A stretch of DNA of 64,000 bases from Megalobrama amblycephala (GCF_018812025.1 NC_063045.1:50325629-50389628), one strand, 5' to 3'. Positions 1 through 16,079 are shown, numbered from the stretch's first letter. Made by a program: numbers and translations. Notes: generated from the sequence alone by a model not told the origin.

Positions 1-60
1 ACAAAAATAACTATATTGTGATATGTATTGTAAATGGTCAGCTTGCAGAATGCACGACAA

Positions 61-113
61 AGAAAGAGTATAAATCAGAATAGTCTTTATTAGTAAATCC
101 GTAACTGACAGGA

Positions 114-184
<71 letters not shown>

Positions 185-237
185 TCCTGTCAGTTACGGA
201 TTTACTAACAAAGACTATTCTGATTTATACTCTTTCT
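61..237. repeat. 57-bp inverted repeat around an (AT)n core
   Basis: Arms 61-117 and 181-237 are reverse complements with one mismatch that I can see. They are separated by about 63 bp of pure AT dinucleotide. A second (AT)n tract (about 244-290) follows and abuts the transposon that starts at 291. The structure could extrude a cruciform. It may be a small palindromic element expanded at its centre, or a local inverted duplication. Confidence 0.85.
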
Positions 238-243
238 TTTATT

Positions 244-290
<47 letters not shown>

Positions 291-2009
291 GTGACCCGTC
301 ACGGAATCCAGGGACACAAGTCGGCAGCACAACTCTCGAGCAAAATGAGAAAGAAGCATTTTTTTTCAAAATTGGTGATTTTCGTTTTTTTGCAGAATCT
401 GTTAGTTGAGATCATGAAGAAGCCTTACCGTGTTTGAGATAGCAGTATTGGTATATTTAAAAGCGTACATTTTGAGGTCGAAATCGGCTTGTTTTTCGGA
501 GATTCTAGCACGCAGTAGGGGCGTGTCATTGTCTGTGTGTATTTCCATACTGGGAAGCGTGGCTACTTATTATGCAGCGCTCTGGCCGGCTCTAGCTGAT
601 ATCAAAATTCAATGAAGAACCGTGGCCGTTACACCGAAAATGTTTTGAAGTACTTCTTCGACAAGCCGGATGCTTATGAACAAGCGCTCACTGATTCTGA
701 AGACAATCTGAGCGACGATGAAAGCGGCATAATAAGACATTACCTCTCTGGAGTCGGGTAACGCGCCGGCGCGTTTTGCAGGTTTTTTTTCACATTGCAG
801 CAAAACAGACTTAAAATACTCCATCATATTTTGTCATAGAGACATAAGTAATATATATCAATTGAAACTATAGAATGTCTTCTTTTATTTGTGTACACTC
901 AGAGTAAAAACAAAATGTTGTGCTTTTTGAAAAATAAAGAAAACTAACATGATGCGTGATCTCTCATCTCCCTCTGAACGAAGTCCAATCTGATAGTTCT
1001 CAGAAAATGAACTGTAACTTAGTGAATACTAATCATAAAAAAATTATACTTGTGTCTGAAAAAACGTTGAAATGTCAAGTTTTAAAATGTGTAAGTCAAA
1101 TCGAAAACAAACCTTCTGTGTTTATGTAATCTGTATGAAAAGAGAGCCATGTCAGAAGTCCGTGATTCAGCTCATTATCCGCTAATGCGGCCACGCCCAC
1201 GGAGCCAGCGCTATTCAGACGCAAATTCAGTCAATACATGCATTCATCGCCTCAATCGTGTATTTATTGTCTTGAAAAGTGTTTTGAATAGCCATAGTTA
1301 GCGATCTCTGGCCTCTGTTAGTCCAGTTATTTCCTGGATTGCCTATTCTTCTTTAACAGGCTTCTCAGGTGAGAACATTTCATTTCATGATTAGTGACCA
1401 AAATGATCACGGTTATCACAGAATCCTGTTCAAAAAGTCAATTCACCAAGTTTTATGTGGAAAACCAGCAAATAAAAAATAAAATTAGCATCAATATGTA
1501 CTTTTTCTTTACATAAACATTAAAATAATAACATTAAAAATGATGGGCAGATTTTAAAGGAGTGTCTTGCAACATGTTATCTACAATGCACAAGTTCAAA
1601 TAGAGTTTTGACAAAAAAGTCACATATTTCAGCCTCTAAATCATTTTTATAAAAGTAAAAAAAAATAAATTACTGACATTTACAATGCACATTAACCTTT
1701 ATTATTAATAGTATGCGGTCCATGCAGCTTTACAGGGGGTATGGCTTATCTAAATGAGATGTAAATGAGCCCTATTGTCACTCCCAGCAGGTGAGAACAG
1801 GTGAGAACTGCACAAACTTTAAAGGGGTTTTTCTCCCTCTTGAGCTTTCTTGATTGCCTACCTTCAAATGGCCACAACTTCTCCAAATATTATCAGATTT
1901 CCATGTGTCACACATCGTTGGAAAGCTTGGAGACTGCACTTTCAGAATCTGTGAATAACTCAAAATGCCCCAAAACCGACTTGTGTCCCTACTTTCCGTG
2001 ACTGGTCAC
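291..2009. mobile_element. DNA transposon with 34-bp terminal inverted repeats, inserted in (AT)n
   Basis: The left end (291-324) begins GTGACCCGTCACGG. The right end (1976-2009) is its reverse complement with about 30 of 34 positions matching, including the inner block GGGACACAAGTCGG. Both flanks are AT repeats, so the target-site duplication cannot be resolved. The 1.7 kb interior has no long open frame; only a 49-codon acidic frame at 612-761 looks protein-like. The superfamily is not assigned, and the element is probably non-autonomous. Confidence 0.75.
612..761 (+). pseudogene. Short acidic ORF inside the 291-2009 transposon, possible transposase N-terminal remnant
   Basis: The frame runs 49 codons from an ATG at 612 to TAA at 759-761. 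The deduced peptide is basic and aromatic at the start, then acidic (motif DSEDNLSDDESG). Acidic N-termini of this kind occur in piggyBac-type transposases, but no catalytic core follows and the flanks are not TTAA, so the family is unproven. A 14-bp palindrome (acgcgccggcgcgt) follows the stop codon. It is most likely a relic or a chance frame. Confidence 0.25.
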
Positions 2010-2015
2010 ATATAT

Positions 2016-2333
2016 ATATGTGTGTGTGGGTGTGCATGTTTTTGTGACATCAGGAGGACACATTTGTATAATGACAATGGGTATGACATATGTATCACAA
2101 GGAGAGGGTGACTTATGAGAACATTATCCCATGTCCCCATTTTTCAAAAGGCTTACAAATCATACAGAATGAGTTTTTGTGAGGAAGTAAAAATGTGCAC
2201 AGTTTCCTGTGATGGGTAGGTTTAGGTGTAGAGTTGGTGTAGGGCGATAGAAAATACGGTTTGTACAGTATAAAAACCATTACGCCTATGGAATATCCCC
2301 ACAATTCACAAAAACAAACGTGTGTGTGTGTTC
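2016..2333 (+). repeat. Interspersed repeat family A, copy 1 (GT-flanked)
   Basis: A stretch of about 310 bp recurs nearly word for word at 25475-25810, 38470-38810 and 38808-39131. Shared landmarks are 'tgtgacat(at)cagga', 'ttatgaggacatt', 'cctgtgatgggtaggttta', 'gatagaaaatacggtttgta' and 'tatggaatatcccca'. Each copy ends in a (GT)n tract. All four copies lie in the same orientation. No coding capacity. A further fragment of the 3' end occurs at about 2500-2560. Confidence 0.8.
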
Positions 2334-2984
2334 ATTCTGCATTAATCTCAAAACATGATGTCAATCATTTATGTAAACTACTAAAAGATTACACAACCTT
2401 TTATTTGTGATTATCATTTATCTTCTGTGCGATTTTATATTTTATTTTGTGTATATATATTGTAAAAATGTTTAGGTTATAATATTTATAACTAGCAGTA
2501 TATAAAAACAATAAAAGTATATGGAATGTCCTCATTTAGGTAGCAAAGTAAACTTGTGTACAAAAAATAGCAGTTTCACCAGTGACAAGCAGGAACCTTG
2601 CAATATATCTTTTCCTACATAGTTTCAGTGGTGATGAAGCTTTGCTCTAATTCTTTCTGTGAGTACAGTACAGTCTCACATATTTCATGCCGGTCATTGA
2701 GCCCTCATAAAAAGAACTGCAAGGTTCAACACATTTTGTCTCGTGTGTGTGGCCCAAAATGTTATTAGATTCAGCTCTGGCTGGAGCCTTCCCCATTTGT
2801 CTCCCTCATTTGCCTCTGTAAGGTTTTATCATGCGGCGATGACTTTTTAAAATTGGTTTTCGTGCAGGGCCTGATTTATTTAATGCAACTTTGCCTTCCG
2901 CATTGTTCTCCGCATTCATATTGGAATGTGACTATAGCCTTTATGCCTTTAAAATTAGGGTTCTACATTAGTAGAATGATGAGG

Positions 2985-3022
<38 letters not shown>

Positions 3023-4298
3023 ATTAATGTAGCTATTTAGTGATTCAGCACTGTAAATGTATAGCAGCCTGGTGGCAGGCCAGCATGTTTTAAAGATATT
3101 ACAGCAGAGGGGAAAAAAGCATGGGGTCATTTTTATATATTCAAAGTAATAAATTGGTTTTCCTAAAAGAATTGGAGAGGTGATGTGATGTAGGCTTTAT
3201 CACCATGGAGACATGTTGACATTTGTGTTATATGAATAATGTATAGGCTTTTGGGAGTTACAGACGGTTATGTATAGGATAACAGTAAATAAGAGGTGAT
3301 GTGTGAAGGTGATTCGCTGAGGCTGAGATTTTTCACACCACACTTGCAGTGTTACCTGGAGCTGAATTTAGTCGATTGAGTTCAGCATCCTCTAATGTGG
3401 TTTGTTTGTTCCGAAATACCGTTTCCATCGCATATGTCACAGGAGCTGTAAAGACCGAGGCAATACAAGCTGTAACAGGCTTGCGCTATTGTTAGAGTTT
3501 GTCTCGCTCTCTCTGTACCTGTTCTTGTCTCCCAACAAATTGAGGTGTCTCCTGTCCTCGCTCTAGGAGCAGCAAACCCGAGAATCATTTTAAGTGTTGC
3601 TGATTCAGACTACAGCCTCTACATTATTGATCATCCAGCCAGGATCTAGTCAGAAGCCTTTTCACTCTCAAACTAGTTTGAACAAACTCCGAATTGACTT
3701 ACATCAGCCTATGTTTGGGTTTCGACCAGATTTGTTATGTCCAGCTTTTGAACTCTGGTTTAAAACCAATCCTGGAGCTGGATTGCATCCCAAATAGGGG
3801 ATGTTTGTAGTTCCGCTGCGGATTAGGCCACGTGTTTTCCGAGCCGGTCCTGGTGGAGGGATATATGACAGATGTGGCTTACTGCCACCACAGGCTCTTC
3901 TGTGAGCAGTGATAAATTTAATCGCAGGAAGCTAGAGATGTCACTTGGTTTAATAGGCAGTGATGGATGAAAGTGTCTGTCAGCACATGGGCTGTACACT
4001 CAACTGCCTTTAGAGGTTCAGGTGTTGAGGTTTACTTTGTATTTTGAGTTACCAGATTTTTCAAAACCTTGTTTTATATATATTTGTGTGTGGGTGTGTT
4101 TAAATGTATATATGTATGTTGCTCTTAATTTTCCTGTTTAAATAAACATTAGATAAAAAAGATAGAAACGATTCTATTTTGTATTTTTTGCAATAACTAT
4201 GTAATGTTCTATTAATAAAATCAAGTATAAATTTCATCAAGTTAGTGTTTTTACACATTTTTACATTTATTCCAAAATAAATACTAAAGGCGATAACA
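2334..4298. other. Unassigned non-coding sequence
   Basis: No supported gene. It holds a T homopolymer at about 2991-3021 and otherwise AT-rich, largely unique sequence. Small open frames here (for example 3382-3588 minus and 3594-3797 plus) have no recognisable domain and no splice context. Confidence 0.6.
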
Positions 4299-4306
4299 AT
4301 TTAAAC

Positions 4307-5325
4307 TAGGGCTGGGCGATATATCGCATGCGATTGTCACGCACATTTCGTCAGTAAAGCCGGTTCCCTGATTACCTCTAAATCGCCATCACCTGCTTTC
4401 AAATGGAGCGGCATTTAAAGGTCCCGTTCTTCGTGATCCCATGTTTCCAACTTTAGTTAGTGTGTAATGTTGTTGTTAGAGTATAAATAAAATCTGTAAA
4501 ATTTTAAAGCTCAAAGTTCAATGCCAAGCGAGATATTTTATTTAACAGAAGTCGCCTACATCGAACGGCCAGTTTGGACTACATCCCTCTACTTCCTTCT
4601 TTAATGACGTCACTAAAACAGTTTTTTGACTAACCTCCGCCCACAGGAATACCCAAGAGTTGCGTTTGTAGAGTGTGTGTCGCCATGTCGTCGAAACGCT
4701 GTTATTTTCATCCCGCAGTCCAATCACCGGGTCTGATTCCGGCTCAAATTGATAGGGTAAAATCAAAGACATGTTTACAATAACACTGAGCGCGTGCATC
4801 TCCACGTTATGGTAAGAGGAGTGACCTTTCCGGGCAAGATGCGCTAAACTGCTGTCGAATCACAACACAGGAACCGCTGGCACAATCAGAACTCGTTACG
4901 TATTTCTGAAGGAGGGACTTCATAGAACAAGGAATTCATCAGCCCGTTTTTATGACAGTGGAAACAGCGGTATACAGATAAGTAAATTATGTGAAAAATA
5001 CTGTGTTTTTTTACACGCGAAACATGAACACATGTTATATTGCACACTATAAACACAATCAAAGCTTCAAAAAAACACGAAAAACGGGACCTTTAATAGA
5101 CTGACAAGTATCACTGACAAGATACGCAATATCGTGTTCATTATCGAAGGCGATTCATCTGCGATAATGAACGCGATATTGCGTATCTTGTCAGTGAACT
5201 ACGGCTCTGTCTATTAAATGCCGCTCCATTTGAAAGCAGGTGATGGCGATTTAGCGGTAATCAGGGAATCGGCTTTACTGACGAAATGCGCGTGACAGTC
5301 GCATGCGATATATCGCCCAGCCCTA
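4307..5325. mobile_element. Foldback hAT-type element with 8-bp target-site duplication
   Basis: The termini read TAGGGCTGGGCGATATATCG and its reverse complement. The flanks are identical 8-bp duplications ATTTAAAC at 4299-4306 and 5326-5333, which is the hAT signature. Both arms are long inverted copies of each other (4307-4418 against about 5208-5325), and the centre also folds back (5101-5200), so the element is nearly one large palindrome. Without the nested insertion at 4419-5092 it is about 341 bp. Non-autonomous. Confidence 0.85.
4419..5092. mobile_element. TTAA-flanked element nested in the left arm of the foldback hAT
   Basis: The ends read AGGTCCCGTTCTTCGTG and CACGAAAAACGGGACCT, imperfect inverted repeats. 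They are flanked by TTAA at 4415-4418 and 5093-5096. The partner arm of the host element carries the uninterrupted sequence (reverse complement of gtctattaaatgccgc, about 5212-5227) with a single TTAA, so it serves as an internal empty site. TTAA duplication is known for piggyBac and Kolobok-type transposases; no transposase is encoded here. Confidence 0.88.
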
Positions 5326-5333
5326 ATTTAAAC

Positions 5334-7816
<2,483 letters not shown>

Positions 7817-8003
7817 CAAGCCGCGCACCATTACCTGGTAAGAACCCAGATTTAATCATTCTTACATCTCCCACTCCTTTTTTTTAATCTCCATAAATCT
7901 TCAACAGTCTCATAGAACAAGCTGTTTTCATTTTCTGAGCAATGTGACGTCAGTTGTATACTTCCTGCCATTTTCTCCAGGCCGGAGCAGCTGTAGCGAC
8001 AAG

Positions 8004-9116
<1,113 letters not shown>

Positions 9117-9124
9117 GAGACAAG

Positions 9125-10369
9125 AATGTCGAGGTGTTTTGTTGTTGAATGTAAGAGTGAAAATAACACTCTTCATTTACTCTTACATCTGAGCCGCTGA
9201 AGATGCAGTGGATTAGTTTTATTTTTGAAGGGAATGCGCCACAGATCTAATGTACACATGCAGTTTCTGTCTCTGCTGTTTACGTTCTCAGACAATAACC
9301 GACTTTGTGAACTTTGTGTGTTTTTGACATAACCTTGTGTGTATTTGATAGTTTTAGCACAACAAAAAAAGTGAAAGAGAAGTTAGTTTAATACTCTTGT
9401 GATGTGCCGTCTGAAAGCCAGCTTTCTGTTTGTGTACACTCAGAAAACCATCAATTAGAAGTTTAAACTGATATAGCTTTAAAACGCATGGAAATAATAA
9501 ACTTTAATGATGAAGAAGAACTGCACTGTCCCTGACCGTGATCATGATATAGATGATAATCAAAACCAAGCAGATGTCTTGTTAGTATTTGGCACAGTAT
9601 CCGATGCAGGCAGGAGCTGTAATTGTGTTTTTGCTTGCACTCAGAAATGGGTCTTTACAACATGGTATAATAAATGATCTGTGAGGTATTTTAAGCTGAA
9701 ACTTCACAGACACATTCTGTGGACTTAAATTACATCTTGTATAAAGGGTATAATAGGTCCCCTTTAAAATATTTTCTCTGTGCAGGTTAATATGCAGGAA
9801 CATCTATAAGTGAACCATTCATAGGCTGACTTTTTTTTTTTGAACAAATGTAGAAACTGTTACATTGTGGTGCTATAAAAGCTTTGTTTGTTTGTTAAGT
9901 GTTTGCCGTCTCATTATCAGAGGACATGAACACAAACATATCCACGGTTGCTCTGAGATAGCGCTTAATGAGCATTTCATAATTTTATTTGAGAAAAACC
10001 ATTGTCAAATACACTGAAACTCAAAGCTCTTCAAAATAAAAGACGGTTTTTAACTCGAAGAAATTGACAAATTTATTATGATTGTTAAATAGAATGTACT
10101 TCTCAAAATAATTATAAAAAAAGTTAATTTCATTTCCATCATTTTTGATAATATTTGTATTAAAAAAATAAAAGCCAGAAGAATTAAGTCAAAGCAGAAT
10201 TTCTGAATTTTAATTATTAATAAAAGTTGTTCAATTTCTAATCCATAATAATTTATTAAATGTATTTGATTGTTTTTGATGATTGAAATCTGAATAGAGA
10301 AAACAAACATTTTAATTAATTTATTGGTCATTTTAATTGATGATATAAATAAAAATTGATTGTTTAATA
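9125..10369. other. Unassigned AT-rich non-coding sequence
   Basis: No supported gene. The 93-residue frame at 10050-10331 (minus) is Ile/Leu/Lys-rich only because the DNA is AT-rich. Confidence 0.55.
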
Positions 10370-10439
10370 CCGTATACTGTGAAACCGTGATATTTACTCA
10401 GACGATTATCATACCGTGGAAATCTCATACCGTTACAAC
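10370..10439. mobile_element. Isolated right end of another hAT-type element
   Basis: The sequence contains two inverted-type motifs of a common fish TIR ('gaaaccgtgatatt', 'cataccgttacaaccct'). It abuts the next hAT element. I could not find a matching left end, so it is probably truncated. Confidence 0.45.
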
Positions 10440-10447
10440 CCTACTCC

Positions 10448-11778
10448 TAGGGTTGGACGATATGGCCAAAATTTATATCACGATATAATTCTTAATTTCG
10501 GTCGATACGATATAATTCCGATATCGATATGAACTATATAATAGCCTCAGAAAAACTGCCAAGAACGGCCACAACGGATGTCTGTACCTACAAACGTCTG
10601 AAAAATGAATCTGCCAAATCTATGAAATCTCTTCCTATAAAACTGTATAATATTTTAGAAATACAAATAAATTTATGTTCAGCTTTTATTTGTATTTAGC
10701 CTTCTACAAACATAAAAATAAACATAAGACTCACTCACTTTAGTAATATTAATATCTTTAACATTAAACTATAACGTAGGCTGATTTTATTATTCTTAAA
10801 GGGTCATGAAACCCCAAAACACTTTTTTTGAGATGTAAACAGATATGTATAGGCTGCACATCATTGAAAACACTAAAGGTACTCAATGTTATTCATATGT
10901 GAAAAATAGTTATTTTTGCTTTTTTCATAGCGATTTCTGTCTTCCTGTTTGAAAAGCTGAGTCGGAGCAATGTCACAAAATCTGATGTAATTGTGTACTT
11001 TCGGCCCAAGTATGGGCATGGTCAAACATGCTGACGTAGACCGTTTTGCTGTAATCTACCAGCACAAATGGAAAATATGTTCGCGTGAGATCGCATTACA
11101 GCGGAGAATTCAAATGTCACAAAAGTGCTGCTCATTCACCTCTGCCTGCTCTAGCTGCGTTCAAATGCGCAAGCCGTAGGCTGTTTCCCTCAGCACAGCA
11201 CGTGTGTTGTTTGTATTTTGCTCGCGAAGCGGTCAGAACTGGAGTTTGAATACGAACACATGAAAAATACGATTGTTTTTATGATATGCAGGCGGAGCGC
11301 GCATATGCTCGGTTTCAGCGCGGAGATCTGCGAAGAGTTTAATAACACTAGCCACATGACACATAGCTCATACAGAATAAAGTATCCGTGTTTAAAGTTT
11401 TTATTTCACACATTCTCCTGCACCAAACATTAACCAGCATGGTGTAGTTATGCACACATATTTTCATCAAGTTGTGGAAGCTTGTTCCGTCGCATTTGCA
11501 TCAGGTGTACTCATTTTGTAAAATTTGCCGCATTCGCGTTTGATCTTAGCGTACAACTGCTGAGCACTGGCTGGTGGCTGCATGTCTCTGTGGTGTGCGT
11601 CATCACGCAAATAGCCAATCGCGTTCTGCTCTTTCTAACGGCTGCGCCTCAAGTCAGTGATGCTGTAATGTGTAATGTATATATCGAAATACCGGAAATG
11701 TGTTTAAAAATCATATCACTGTTATCGGAAAAAATTATATTGCGATATATATTGATATTGAATTATTGTCCAGCCCTA
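10448..11778. mobile_element. hAT-type element with perfect 8-bp target-site duplication
   Basis: The left end starts TAGGGTTGGACGATAT and the right end finishes ATTGTCCAGCCCTA. CCTACTCC flanks both sides (10440-10447 and 11779-11786) without mismatch. The inner TIR zones are AT-rich and rich in ATCG/CGAT (10448-10530 and about 11700-11770). From about 10797 the interior carries 'ttaaagggtcatgaaacccc', which looks like the left end of a further TTAA-type insertion whose right end I could not locate. Frames such as 11482-11793 show no transposase motifs. 1.33 kb, non-autonomous. Confidence 0.85.
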
Positions 11779-11786
11779 CCTACTCC

Positions 11787-12439
11787 CCTCTAGTGTTTTT
11801 ATTTATTTATTTTTATTTTATTTTATTTGTACATAGCTAAGAAACTGTGAACATTGGAAAAAATTCCTGAGTTAAAAGTGACATGATGTGACATTGTTCA
11901 CAAGCTGTTTTATTGACGTCTTTCCGTGGTTAAAACACAAATAAAGTGATTACATGAGACAAGATGCATTCTGGTAAGTTGTACAATATATTTCAACATA
12001 CCTTTGATGTTCATGCATGTTTTTCAAGATATAACTTGTATTGAAGAGGAAGAAAAGACTCACGCTCTGCTCTCAGCGAGCTGCCGCCTGAACTGAGGCA
12101 TTACAGCGATCTGACACGTCACATTTAAGAGCGTCAAAACGCCATTTATTGTTTGAATTTCATGATAAAATGGACAGAATTTGAAAGATGAAACTTTAAT
12201 TCTTATCAGAAATAATAAAGCACAAATCTTTTTGCGATTATTGGATGGGAGGCACTACAAATATTATTTGATGTAGGGAAAAAAACGCAGACCTGGCAAC
12301 CCTGGCTTGAACTACGGGTGATTCATAGTGTCAAAAAGAGCCTGCTTTAACGTCACTATTTTTAATCTGTTAATGCGTTAAAATTCAACACACGAGTGAT
12401 TTTCTTCACACACAGTATGTATGAGTTGAAGTCTGAACA
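11787..12439. other. Unassigned non-coding sequence
   Basis: No supported gene; AT-rich, with TTTAT runs near 11800-11830. It may partly be the body of the truncated element that ends at 12577. Confidence 0.5.
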
Positions 12440-12577
12440 CGTATTTCCGCACCCCTTTGATTGACGGGATATAATCGGCCCTGCCCATCGGCAGTTTTTA
12501 AACAATCGGCCGATGGTGATAATAATATCTTTTATCGGCTGATACCGATTGTTAGCCGATACATCGGTGCATCTCTA
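12440..12577. mobile_element. Truncated hAT-type element end
   Basis: Successive 'atcggc', 'gccgat' and 'tatcggctgataccgat' blocks lead to a terminal 'cgatacatcggtgcatctct'. This is the arrangement seen at ends of a very common fish hAT family. No matching opposite end was seen. Confidence 0.55.
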
Positions 12578-13899
12578 TTCATTATTGTGCCATTTTTAAT
12601 TAAATTATTTTAATGATTTCTTTTTTAATTTTTGTAAAATTTCATTTTTAACATTTAAAATGTTTTATTTATTTATTTATTTTTGCATTGGATTTTAGCA
12701 TGATTAGCATGATGTTGTTCAGGTGATTATGAAGTATCAGTTTGCCCACTCAAATGATTGTCCACAACAATTTCAATCAAAAGACTAGTATCCCTTATGA
12801 TGTTCAAAGATCTTTTGATGGCTTTAGATGTATTCTGAGCAGGTACCTTGATCATCGCACACAGTCAGAGTTCTGTATTTTGATTAATTACCCTGAAATT
12901 TGTAATGCATATGGATCATTAGTTCATCGCCAGGCAACACACACCCACAAAAAAAAAAAAAATCTATTTTTTGCTTGTGTATGTCTGTACTTAGACAGCA
13001 TGTCTATTTCAAACTCTCTTTCATTTATTTTTTCCATCGTTGTCTCTCATACACAATAATATTTGTATTTGATCTGTTCTTTTATCACTTCATGCCCCTT
13101 TTTGCTTTCTCTCTCTGTCTGTATCTCTCCGGGAAGCTTTACAAGATGTGCAGGTTAAAACCTATGTATAATAGATGGAGCTCTCAGCAGCAGGTAACAG
13201 ACGGGGGGAGTTTGAGTTATGGATTTCAAAATGTCATACTGTTGATACGCTGAGCAGGGTGGATATAAACATGAGTGGAGAGAGATGGGTAAGGGTGGGT
13301 TCTTGAGATGAGCACTGGCCCACTTCTAAAGTGCCTTGTTTAAGGGGTCTGCTTTTCTTTCTTTGTCTTTGTGTATGGTAGTCACAAGGCAACCCGACTC
13401 ATGTTCCTCATCCTTGCCTCAACTTTATCCACCCACCCTATGGGAAATAGAGAGAGACAGAAAGACACAGTGAGACAGGGCTGTTTTATCTGTAGCTGAC
13501 CAGGGGTTGGATAATCCAACACCACACAATGAATGTGAGGAGAAGAGTTTTGACTAAATCAAACCCTGGGTGTGTCTCCAAGCGAACCCCTTTCTTTTTA
13601 ATACAATACAAACACCAAATTTAACACTGAAACGCAGACAGCACAAAGTGCTCACTCCTGCAACATAGACGTCAAAAAAATACCACGGCTACATTTGACG
13701 CAAAAATAAAAAATGAAAAGCAACAAAGCATCAGGAAAAAAAATATGGTCATACTATACAAGGGTTTTTCTATACTATGTTGACATTTAGAAAAAAAAAT
13801 CCTCTAACAGCAGAATACTTTTCACACTCTTACTATTTTTTTTTCCACTAATAGTACCCAATAATGTGTGCTTTTATTATATATAATACCTTTAAAAAG
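12578..13899. other. Unassigned non-coding sequence
   Basis: No supported gene. The frames at 12742-13059 and 12975-13253 overlap each other, contain poly-A-derived lysines and have no recognisable domain. Confidence 0.55.
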
Positions 13900-14210
13900 C
13901 TTGTAATGTTTCATGAGCAGCAAATCAGCATATTAGAATGATTTCTGAAGGATCATGTGACACTGAAGACTGGAGTCATGGTGCTGAAAATTCAGCTTTG
14001 CCATGATGCCATCACATCACAAGAATAAATTACATTTTAAACATTAAAATAGGAGACAGTTATTTTAAATTGTAATAATATTTCATAATATTACTCTTTT
14101 GCTGTATGTTTGATGAAATAAATGCAGACTTTGTAAGCACAAGACTTCTTTAAAAACAAAAAAATATATATATATTTCACCGACCCCAAAACTTTGAACA
14201 GTAGTGTATG
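13900..14210 (-). repeat. Interspersed repeat family B, copy 1
   Basis: This copy reads the family in reverse: 'gattcagcatattagaatgatttctgaaggatcatgtgacactgaagac', then 'ctgaaaattcagctttgcca', and ends 'ccccaaaactttgaacagtagtgtat'. Other copies are at 24530-24990, 28880-29330, 32478-32840, 37220-37660 and 44520-45150, with pieces at 50595-50707 and 58285-58398. Non-coding. Confidence 0.8.
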
Positions 14211-14284
14211 TATATCATATGTATAAAATATTATTTTTTATTTATTTATTTTTTTTTCCACTGAAAAATTGGTCCGCATTTATA

Positions 14285-14787
14285 CACTCTAAAAAATGCT
14301 GGGTTAAAAACAACCCATGTTGGGTTGAAAATGGACAAACCCAGCGATTGGGTTGTTTTAACCCAGCAGTTGGGTTAAATGTTTGCTCGACGTGCTGGGT
14401 AGTTTTATTTAACTCGACTATTGTTTAAAAATGACTATATGGCTGACTTAAAATTAACCTAAAATAGATTGGAAATTAAAAATCAGACACATAATTACTA
14501 GAGGAAACAATAATAATCAAAAGGTGAACATTTATTGATAAGCAATGTAATAAATGTTTATTGTTTGATTATTATTCAATAAACTTATTAATAAATGTTC
14601 ATTTATTAAACATGAATAATTTCCAACATCATTTGGGTTCATTTTAAGCGAGCAATACAGTAATTTTGAACAATATTTGGGTTAAATAAAACAACCCAGC
14701 AGGTTGGGCAAACATTTAACCCAACCGCTGGGTTTGTCAATTTTCAACCCAACTTGGGTTGTTTTTAACCCAGCATTTTTTAGAGTG
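14285..14787. mobile_element. MITE with long terminal inverted repeats, TA-flanked
   Basis: The ends read CACTCTAAAAAATGCTGGGTT and its reverse complement. The inverted arms extend for more than 100 bp and are rich in 'aacccagc' and 'ttgggtt'. The element is bounded by TA dinucleotides (14283-14284 and 14788-14789). About 500 bp with no coding capacity. TA targeting suggests mobilisation by a Tc1/mariner-type transposase. Confidence 0.85.
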
Positions 14788-14914
14788 TAACGTTCAATGT
14801 CTGTGATGGAAATGACGGTGGTGAAAATGATCCAGTTTTTGAATTTTTGAAAAATGAAGATTTCCACAAAGTAAACAAAATCTGAAAAGTATTTATTTCA
14901 CTCTTCAATGTTAA

Positions 14915-15778
14915 AGGTGCAATATGTAAGATTTTTGCAGTAAAATATCAAAAAAAAAAAAAAACACTAGGCCAATGTTATATATTTTGTTCACCTGAAT
15001 ACTTACAATATCCCAAATGTTTCCAACTATTTGTAAATCGTGAGAAAACTAATTGTTGTTATATAGCTCAACACGTTTAGTCTTATTGTTTAAATCTAAT
15101 TTTCTTGATTTTTTTTTTTTTTTTTTGCGAGTACCATTCTTTACCACGCCTCAGAGAAAAACACTATTTTGTGAAGTAGCTAAAATAGCATAATCAGATG
15201 CAGCTTTATTTTTAGTAACAGTAATACAGCATTTTCTCCATCATACAATACGTTTTAAAATGAATCGCTTGCCATTTATCAACACAAGCCATCCAGCATT
15301 TAATATGATATTCTAATATCGATCTAGTTTTCTGCAGTGTGTCTCAAACCAGTCTCACAGCAGCCTCCAAGCGAACGCACAGAGTAACGTTATAACAACA
15401 TTTTCAACACTCTCAAATGTATCTAAAATGATAAACAGAGCTGAGTTACCTCATACTCATGACCGGGAAAGCGGAAGCGGCGCCGGCGACTGTGACATAA
15501 TAAAAGTTCTGCTGCTTGTGGGGCGTGTTTTGCCCAATCGCTCCAGCGGCCTCGCTCCCACAACACTCGGTCCTGCTCTGCTTCATACTACAGTAACTTT
15601 AATAATAGCATCCATGATTTCTTCCGAAGTCCTATCCCTATTCTTTTGCACCGTCTGTTGAGGTGAAGACCACATCTCCCAAGATTCCGCGCTCAAACTT
15701 GGCGTCATCAAACTACGCCTTTGTTTTGAATAGGCCTCTAGCGACCTCTAGCAGACAGAAATCCTACATACTGCACCT
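14915..15778. mobile_element. TTAA-flanked non-autonomous element
   Basis: The left end is AGGTGCAATATGTAAGATTT and the right end is its imperfect inverse, finishing ATACTGCACCT. TTAA lies on both sides (14911-14914 and 15779-15782). 864 bp. The frame at 15428-15661 has no domain. It has the same AGG...CCT terminal pattern as the elements at 4419, 40053, 45244 and 56038. Confidence 0.85.
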
Positions 15779-15845
15779 TTAATGTAACGTAATAATGTAT
15801 TTTTTTGATAAATTTGAAGATCTGGGACAAAAATAAAACACTAAC

Positions 15846-16079
15846 CCCTCGGTTTCACAGACAAGACTTAAGCTAGTCCTAGACTAAAAAGGAATGTCTG
15901 AGCTGTTTTAACTGAAAGCAACTTGCACTGAAATATCTTAAAATATGTCAGTACCGTTGTTTTGTCTCAAGATGCACACCAGTAATGTTTTTTTCTAGTA
16001 TAAAAGCTACTTAAATGTCCTAATTGAACTAAGGCCTAATCCTGGCTTAGTCCAAGCCCTGTCTTTTAAACCGGGCCTA
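15846..16079. mobile_element. Short inverted-repeat element
   Basis: 'ggtttcacagacaagacttaagctagtcctagact' at the left is mirrored by 'aatcctggcttagtccaagccctgtcttttaaacc' at the right. About 235 bp, non-coding, with a spacing typical of a small MITE. The target-site duplication is unclear. Confidence 0.6.

Noticed and set aside
10050..10331. 93-residue Ile/Leu-rich minus-strand frame resembling membrane segments
   Set aside because: The composition is explained by AT-rich DNA; no conserved features.
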